This document shows, piece by piece, positions 57,520 through 64,000 of a stretch of DNA of 64,000 nucleotides. The DNA lies in assembly GCA_033439255.1 (NCBI GenBank), contig JAVRDV010000018.1, positions 368,863 through 432,862 of the forward strand, written 5' to 3'. Source of the stretch: Hericium rajendrae. Taxonomy: Eukaryota; Basidiomycota; Agaricomycetes; Russulales; Hericiaceae. The notes below the pieces were generated by a model. It was not told the origin of the DNA. It saw nothing but the letters and a program-made list of their open reading frames with translations, and searched no databases. The stretch's first letter is position 1; each line of letters opens with the position of its first letter. The position numbers were made by a program, and so were the translations under genes.

Positions 57520-58261
57520 TGATTTATGTCTCCATCATGTCGCACTTGTCTCATTAGGTTCCATTGTATCTCACAGGATATATCAATCACCGGCGGCGGC
57601 TGAGGAGCCTACGTACCAGGCGGCTGACCCCGCATTTGAGCAGCCAGCTGCCTACCAGGAGCAGCCTGCTGCGTTCTAATTTATGTTTCCATCATGTCGC
57701 ACTTGTCTCATTAGATTCCATTGTATCTCACAGGATATATCAATCACTGGCGGCGGCTGATTACCCGTGGGAGGTGGGTTGTCCCTGCCTTATCCGCGGG
57801 AGGTGGGCTGTCCCTGCCTTACCCGCGGCAGGTGGGGTTGTCCCTGCCTTACCCGCAGCAGGTGGGGTTGTCCTTGCCTTGGCAGGTGGGCGGCAAGTGG
57901 GTTGTCCCTGCCTTAGCTGTCCCTGCCTTACCCGCAGCAGGTGGGGTTGTCCCTGCCTTACCCACGGCAAGTGGGTTGTCCCTGCCTTACCCGCGGCAGG
58001 TGGGGTTGTCCCTGCCTTACCCGCGGCAGGTGGGGTTGTCCTTGCCTTGGCAGGTGGGCGGCAAGTGGGTTGTCCCTGCCTTATCCGGGGCAGGTGGGTT
58101 GTCCCTGCCTTACCCACGGACCAGGAGCAGCCTGCTGCGTTCTAATTTATGTTTCCATGATGTCGCACTTGTCTCATTAGGTTCCAAAATTCATGCAATT
58201 CCATTGTATCTCATGGAATATATTAACACGGTATCACCCACCTTCACCCCAGTAACGAGCA
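57520..58261. repeat. 31-bp satellite, right arm
   Basis: Mirror of the left-arm satellite: TTACCCGCGGCAGGTGGGGT with TGTCCCTGCC units at 57770-58120, preceded and followed by the conserved ATTTATGTTTCCATCATGTC and TCTCATTAGGTTCCA flank, also repeated at 57520-57590 and 57680-57740. It differs from the left arm in unit number and includes a GGCAGGTGGGCGGCAAGTGG variant not seen on the left. Confidence 0.85.
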
Positions 58262-59144
58262 TGCACTGTGGTATCATAAGAGAACTGGCCTGTCAATGAC
58301 CCAATGGACATTGGAGGACGGGCCGGTGAATGATGAATGAACAGTGGTGTTATGAGAGGATGGGCTGGTCAATGATCCAATGGACGTTGGAGGACGGGCC
58401 GGTGAATGATGAATGTACAGCGGTATTGTAAGAGGACCGGCCGGCCAATGACCCAATGGATGTTGGAGGACGGGCCGAGCAATTGACAACCTGCGGGATG
58501 GAATGGGACGGTCAATGATCCAATGGACGTCAGAGGACAGGCCGGTGAATGATGAATGTACAGCGGTGTTGTAAGAGGACCGGCCAGCCAATGATCCAAT
58601 GGACGTTGGAGGACGGGCCAGTCAATGATGAATGTACAGTGGTATTATAGAAGGACCGGCCGGCCAATGACCCAATGGATGTTGGAGGACGGGCCGAGCA
58701 ATTGACAACCCGCAGGATGGAATGGGCCGGTCAATGATCCAATGGACGTCAGAGGACAGGCCGGTGAATGATGAATGTACAGTGGTATTGTAAGAGAACC
58801 GGCCCGTCAATGATGCATTGGTATATACTACAGGCCCATCAATGGGAAATGGATAGTAGATACTTCATGAGTACGGGCCAGCCAATGACCTCCCACCACA
58901 TCCAGTGGGCCAGACAATGACCCATTGGTACATAGTGAACCAGGCCAGTCAATGATAAATAGACACTACAGATTAAATGACCAGAGGCCAGACAATGACT
59001 TATTGGTACATAAGGGGAGCAGGCCTGTCATTGAGTAACTGCTACATTGTGACCGACGGGCCGGTGCGGGATGGCCAATCAACAATGGCACTTTGTCAGG
59101 TTCGCCTGGCATTACCTCAATGCACTAAGTGACTGTTTCATGTG
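58262..59144. repeat. Right terminal satellite array of the giant element
   Basis: Reverse-complement counterpart of 15931-17460 but shorter (about 0.88 kb against 1.53 kb). The outermost 330 bp is nearly identical to the left end. Units: GTCAATGACCCAATGGACG, GAGGACGGGCCGG, GAATGATGAATGTACAG. Confidence 0.88.
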
Positions 59145-59152
59145 GTTGCCGG
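59145..59152. repeat. 8-bp target site duplication, right (GTTGCCGG)
   Basis: Exact copy of 15915-15922, bordering the right end of the giant element. Confidence 0.8.
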
Positions 59153-60230
59153 GCATTGTGACCTCGCTCGCAACTCCGCTATTTAAGGCTCGCGCGATGC
59201 ACGACCTCTCTTTCTTCCCAACCACTATCTTCCGCATTGCTCGGTATTGCTTGTTGTTACTCTTCTACATTGTTGTGAGTGTAACATTATTATTTTTATT
59301 TGTTATCTTTGTCTTTATTATTGATCTCTTTTATACTTCAGGTATGTTTTTCTTCTATATTAAGCTTGGTATGTTCCTTTCATTTTATGATATTATTTGT
59401 ATTATGTTACAGCACTAATATTTCTCTATCTTAGATCTGTATCTTGCTTTTTGTACTCTTTGTAAGTTTTAAAGGTTAGTATAAATAGTTTTAGGTTACT
59501 TTGAATTTGTGAGAATTTCTAGATCAGCTATATCTTTGTTTATTAGATATTATGTATTAGATAGCTTTTAATAAAAATCAACTTTGATCCTTGTTTCTCA
59601 ACTTGTCTGTTGTTTTTAGGTGTATAATTAATGATAAAACAAACTATTGACATGGGTTATTTTGTTCTGACTAGCAGCAATTACTGCTACTTGGATGGCA
59701 ATTGATGGCAATTGATGGCAATTGCCACATATTTGGCATAAGAAAAGTTGTTCAAATAGATATAAGCATGCCTGAAATTATATAGAAACACTATAATTTG
59801 ATAGGTTATAAGTAGATAATTGGGTTCCAAATAACTGCCAAAAATGTGGCAAAGAATTTGAGGAGGTTCTCCAATTGCTACAATGACTAAAGTTATTGCC
59901 CAAAAGGTCTCAATTTGTGGCAAGTTGTGGCAATTGACATGAATTGAGAGATAATTAGCACATGGGGTTTTTTCTGATGCGATGTCATGGCCAAGCAGGG
60001 CAGGTGGCTATCAGATGCCTTTTTGACTTACTGGAGAAAAATTCAGAGCATACTTCCTTCCTTCATTTCACAGGCCTTTTCAGTTTCAGAGCATAGTTGT
60101 TTGCATTCTGTCATGAATGATTTCGAGCATAGTCTGGATTCTTAATACAGAATGCCCATTTTGTGATCTTTCACATGGAGCCTGGTGTGGGGTGGCTTGG
60201 GGGTGTTTTTAGGGCCCCGAGGTTGTGAGC
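59153..60230. other. Right flank: AT-rich, no gene
   Basis: CGCTATTTAAGGCTCGC at about 59177 could be a TATA-containing promoter remnant followed by a pyrimidine-rich stretch, but only a 115-codon hydrophobic, AT-driven frame follows. 59690-59945 contains TGGCAATTG repeats shared with 10500-10620. Confidence 0.45.
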
Positions 60231-60234
60231 TGTG

Positions 60235-61045
60235 CTTTTTGGGGGGTCTCAGTGCCTAAAACCCAGGAAGGGTGGACAGCATTTGCCAGGGCCTCTCTGC
60301 TCTGTGAGCAGCTCATAGTTTTGGGGTCAGCAGCAGGACGTGTCGTTGGTGCACGGATCATTGATGGGTGACACGTTGATCACAAGGGTCACATGCCCTC
60401 ATCACGTGCCTCCCTGTGGCTCCTCCAAAACTCCATCCTCACCTCAATAGTAGCAATCAACACTGAGTCCATGCTAGGACCAAGTTGATTTCCATTGTCT
60501 CCCTGAGAACATCTCTCTGTCTTGCTTGGTGAAGTACTTTGCCAATTAGCTAGCAGTGAAGCAACTGAGCAGCCCGGCCTTAGCCATTGCCCACAGCAGA
60601 GGAAAGGACAGGACACACAGGGAGAGATTTCCCATGCTCCTTCAGTCCTCTGCCTCGTGTCACTGTGCTACAGCTGAATTTTTTCACCCACCCACCTCCC
60701 TAAACACTAGTGCTTGCATGCAGGGGGGACCTCGATGCCTAAAACCTGGAGAAGATGGAGCGGCATTTGCTGGGCCCTCTTTGCTTTGCAAGTAGCTCAA
60801 GCTTTTGAGAAAGCAGCAGGTCGTGCCAAAGGCACGCGATCCTTGAAGCACGACATGCTACTCACATCGGTCACATGCCCCCATCACATGCCCTCCTGCT
60901 GCTCCCCAAAAACTCCCCTCCCCACCTCAAAGACTAGCAATCAGCATTGAGTCCTCAACGAGATCAATCTGATTTTATTCTCTGTCTTTGGAACATCTCT
61001 CCGTCTTGTGAACGAAGTATTCTGGCAATTAGCTAGCTTACACAT
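60235..61045. repeat. About 480-bp direct duplication
   Basis: Two diverged copies, about 60235-60560 and 60715-61045, share TGCCTAAAACC, GCATTTGC..GGGCC, CACATGCCC..ATCAC, CATTGAGTCC or CACTGAGTCC, GAACATCTCTC and CAATTAGCTAGC in the same order. Non-coding. Confidence 0.75.
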
Positions 61046-61254
61046 AGGCAGGCAGGACCTGGCAGGACCTGCTGCGACCCATGGGCCATACCACCCACAA
61101 TGTTGACATAAGGTCATGCTATCACAGAATTCTATCCTAAAGGAGCTGTTTTGCCCTCTAGTGGAAAACCCAGACATCATAGTCACATTTTCCGGACAAG
61201 CATGGTATGATGGACAGCATTCTGCAGTGTTCGGGAAAAGTCTCATGATGTTCA

Positions 61255-62125
61255 GGTGAAAAGTCAGATGTCTGGGTCTGGGTCCAGGTCTGGTTTTTTT
61301 TCCTGGACTTCTACGTCCTCAAATGCCCTCAGATTGGACTGGTTATGGAAGTTTTTGGGTTGTCTGCATTTTTGGTCAGATGCGGATGACAGGTTGGACT
61401 CGAGTGCAGACATCAGACGAAAATGCAAACATGAGACAAAAAAACATGGACGTCCGCCAAAAAGTGTGGATGTGACATCTGAGACATGTATGTCACATAG
61501 TTACATCAGCTCCCTTTTCTGGATGTGACCCGTGGGGCCTATTCTTGTGGCCTGCCATGCCCTCAGCCTTGATGTTGAGACTAGCTTTAGCCATTGTCAG
61601 TCTGGACTGACAGTAAAACTAAGAGATCCCAACTAATCTATAAGACTTCAGACTACATACCACAAAGTAGCTTTTGTGGTCATACCGGTTGAGGTTGGGA
61701 TGAGTTGGGTTGGTGGTTGGGTTGGCAGTTGGGTTGGTTGTTGGGTTGGGTTGTTGGGGTTGGGTTAGCCAGTATATGTTTGCTGGGGGGGGGTTGGGTG
61801 AGGAGGTTGGGTTGGGGCAGGGGCTCGCATGATCATGACTAGTCTAGGTATTTTTATGCAAATTTTTTGTGAGAAGCTTCATCCTTCTTTCTTACTTGGA
61901 CATGACCCACTATGATCCACGGGTTGTAGCTCTGTTTGATGATGTAAGCAATATGTCTACACTCAAACAGGTCATGTAGCCGTCCGACAGAAAACACGGA
62001 CTTCAGGGTCACATTTATCAGGAAAACATGACCCCCCAGACAAAAACACAGATGTCCGCATCCATGTCTGCATCTGAGAAAAAATGCAGACTTCCATGTC
62101 TGGAATGTTCAACCAGTTAAGTATG
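61255..62125. repeat. GTCCG/CGGAC-rich dispersed repeat, copy 2
   Basis: Contains GGACGTCCGCC, GTGGATGTGACATCTGAGA and GTGACCCGTGGGGCCTATT matching 3540-3650, plus mirrored words near 61975-62110 (GGTCACATTTATC, CAGATGTCCGCATCC). The half-mirrored layout suggests subterminal repeats of an older element with the GGTTGG tract in its middle. Confidence 0.6.
61692..61822. repeat. GGTTGGG low-complexity tract
   Basis: About 130 bp of GGTTGGG/GGTTGGTT with a run of nine G. It is the G-rich counterpart of the CCAACC stretch at 9113-9200. It could form G-quadruplexes. Unit is not the TTAGGG telomere repeat. Confidence 0.75.
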
Positions 62126-62499
62126 GAAGTCTGAGGTCATGTCGTGAGAATTGACATAGGTTTCTAGTTGGGTACCCCAGCTGGTAATGAGGAGCTTGCT
62201 ATATCTGAGTTTAGATTCACAATAAAATTTGTATTTAATGGCTTATGCAAAGTAATCATATATTTATTGATAAAATCTATCAACATAATCACTCATATCT
62301 ATACCATACCAATCATTATCCAATGTCAAATCTTCCCTATGTTGGTTATCCAGTTCTAATGCTATTAATGTAGGTGAATTTGGCTTTTGCATTCAGCTCA
62401 ATACAAATGGAGATCGAAACATCAAACTTTTTAGTGATCAAACTTGAGATATTGCAACAAATGACAGACCACAAGAAAATTCAGTAGGTCTCAAGTAAA

Positions 62500-63445
62500 C
62501 TTGAGGAAAATGGGCCGATGCTTCACACGGCAAGACGATTCCTTTTTTTTATTAGTTACATTTCACTTGGAGGAAGAGGGGTGATGCTTCACATAACAAG
62601 ATAATTTTTTTTCAATTGTTAGTTATATTTAGAACAGTGCATAAATGAGTAAAGTCTCACTGGTCAGATTGATTATAAATTGTGGCCCAACTACATAGCA
62701 GCTATAGCACTATGAAACTAGGCATAGCATTGGCTGGCAGCTATGTAGATTTTACATTTTTGAGATGGCTGCACATCTATGCTCACATATGCTATTATAC
62801 TGTTAAGTTATATATACTACATAACACTATTATCAGAGTCATAGCATCATTGGTTAAAAGTTTAGTACAAAGAAAGCTCATTTTTTGGACATATAAAATT
62901 GATTTTTTTAAACATTTAATTCAATGTTTTTGAGTGTACAAATTGATTCTACATGTAATATATCAATACACATAAGTTTTACCTGTCAAGCATTAAACAC
63001 ATTTATTATAAATTAAAACACAAGAAAAAACAAAATGGCCAGAGGTGGAATTGAACCTAAGCAAACACCTTAACAGCCGTTAAGGCATTGCTTACATAAG
63101 CAAAACTCGGTTTTTGAAGTGCAACATCTCCCTGCTAGCCTTTTCTTCAGACAGTTGTTGAAGCCAGTGGTCCCTCTACCAGTGGCTGTAACACTTTCAG
63201 ACTACTTCTCCTCCCCTCGATGTGGGTGGGTGGAGAGGATGTCTACCCAATGGCTGTAGTGGTCATCCTGTATGTATCTCACTTGCTAATGTGGCAGACT
63301 AATTTCATTTTAGCTCTATCAATACTTGGTGGAAGAGGGCCGATGCTTCGCACGGCAATACGATTCCTTTTTTATTGTTAGTTATATTTAGAAACAGTGC
63401 ATAAATGATGTAAAGTCTCACTTGTCAGATTGATTATAAATCTCT
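62500..63445. repeat. Duplicated GGGCCGATGCTTC..ACGATTCCTTTTTT block
   Basis: The phrases GATGCTTCACACGGCAAGAC, GATTCCTTTTTT, TTAGTTA and AACAGTGCATAAATGA..AAAGTCTCAC occur at 62515-62670 and again at 63335-63425. Between them lie AT-rich DNA and a tRNA-like minus-strand piece (63031-63105). Confidence 0.7.
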
Positions 63446-63469
63446 ATAAAATCTATAGCTACCTCAAGG

Positions 63470-64000
63470 TCAACATCTGAGAAATATGTCACTGGTATAT
63501 AACACTATATTAGCTACATAGCTTTCCTAGGTCCATAGCTGTCCTCTTTTATACATAGCAGTCAAGTAAACTATGCAAAGCTATCATAGCTTGTCATAGC
63601 TGTCATAGCATAAGGCATAAGTTATCATAGCTACCATGGCTACCATAGCATAGGGCATAAGCTATCATAGCTATCATAGTTATTCTAGTATAAGATAACT
63701 ATAGAAGCTATATTAACTATATAATATATCTCTATCATTATATTATATCTCTATCATTATATTATATCTAGCTAGTAAGATTTCTATCTACTCTATATTA
63801 CTTCTATCAAATATGTTAAAATAGCATAATATATTATAGATTCAATAGTCTGATGTCTTACAGTCACAAACATCGAAAATTGGATAAATTATATTACTCA
63901 AACAATTTCATTACAAAACATTACTATAGCTACAGAGACTACTACAGAACTACAAAAGGTAACAAACTTACAATGACTACAAAAAGCAAAAGATACAAAT
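63470..64000. repeat. TATAGC-repeat family, runs off the window
   Basis: The order ACATCTGAGAAAT, TATAACACTAT, CATAGC repeats, AGCTATCATAGC, then AAACATCGAAAAT, parallels 10826-11290 in direct orientation. The copy is truncated by the window end. Confidence 0.65.

Larger units (their letters stand above)
15923..59144. mobile_element. Giant KDZ transposon with TET/JBP gene, about 43.2 kb
   Basis: The outermost segments 15931-16260 and 58805-59135 are inverted copies; over about 250 bp that I compared directly I saw only two differences, both C to T type. Arms continue inward through the same two satellites in mirrored order. The element carries a KDZ transposase, a TET/JBP dioxygenase, genes X, Z, W and two small genes, and is interrupted by an inner 15.4-kb KDZ element and a 5.2-kb repeat block; without these it would be about 22.5 kb. 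The 8-bp direct repeat GTTGCCGG marks both borders. The first 8-9 bp inside each border do not match as inverted repeats, so exact ends could shift by a few bases. Confidence 0.82.

Noticed and set aside
15923-59144. Starship-type giant element
   Set aside because: Starships are captained by a tyrosine recombinase at one end and lack long inverted ends. The only tyrosine recombinase (9459-10493) belongs to the DIRS copy outside this element; the transposases inside are KDZ.
63031-63105. tRNA gene on the minus strand
   Set aside because: A B box and a CTCTGGCCA acceptor-like end are present but the A box, anticodon arm and acceptor pairing fail.

Overview
This window is non-bacterial, transposon-dense DNA from a fungus, most likely a basidiomycete of the Agaricomycetes. 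The reasons are short GT-AG introns of about 45-65 nt inside many reading frames, two KDZ-type (Kyakuja-Dileera-Zisupton) transposase genes with their CxC2 cysteine cluster, a TET/JBP-type dioxygenase next to one of them, and a DIRS-type retroelement. KDZ transposons carrying TET/JBP genes are established for this group (Iyer and colleagues, 2014). I see no complete ordinary host gene, rRNA gene or convincing functional tRNA gene.

Layout. 1-6.1 kb: repeats, a small inverted-repeat element and GC-rich low-complexity blocks. 6.1-10.5 kb: a broken DIRS-like element (reverse transcriptase, RNase H, tyrosine recombinase) split by a 630-bp inverted-repeat element and cut off at its 3' side. 10.69-14.66 kb: a 3.97-kb inverted-repeat element with a perfect 8-bp target duplication and a GC-rich cassette. 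14.7-15.7 kb: another GC-rich cassette. 15.923-59.144 kb: one giant transposon of about 43.2 kb, bounded by an exact 8-bp direct repeat GTTGCCGG and by inverted terminal regions of about 1.5-2 kb made of two satellites. 59.2-64 kb: AT-rich repeat DNA.

Inside the giant element, after a 5.2-kb block of older nested repeats, come two small genes (24.2-25.5 kb), a KDZ transposase (26.36-30.09 kb, minus), a TET/JBP dioxygenase (30.18-31.52 kb, minus), a KDZ-linked gene here called X (starting 32.08 kb, plus), a Cys-rich and Ala/Pro-rich gene Z (52.0-55.3 kb, minus) and an acidic gene W with a SUMO-interaction-like motif (55.5-56.6 kb, plus). Gene X is split by a second KDZ transposon of 15.4 kb (32651-48079), itself flanked by an exact 8-bp duplication TTGCTTAA. 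This inner element has its own transposase, its own X-like gene, a large uncharacterised KDZ-linked protein, a GRF-like protein, subterminal TAGTC repeats and, near its right end, decayed fragments of two host genes (MUB1-like MYND protein and GMC oxidoreductase).

The most unusual signal is a short palindrome, consensus near (A)TSCCGCGGSA(T). I count by eye about 50 exact CCGCGG cores in the roughly 17.7 kb of gene-bearing outer-element sequence, in exons, introns and spacers, against two in the 15.4-kb inner element and none in the 5.2-kb inserted block. Many further copies are CCGTGG or CCACGG, as expected from deamination of methylated CpG. With a TET/JBP gene on the same element, this suggests, as inference only, that the transposon carries its own dispersed methylation/oxidation or transposase-binding sites.
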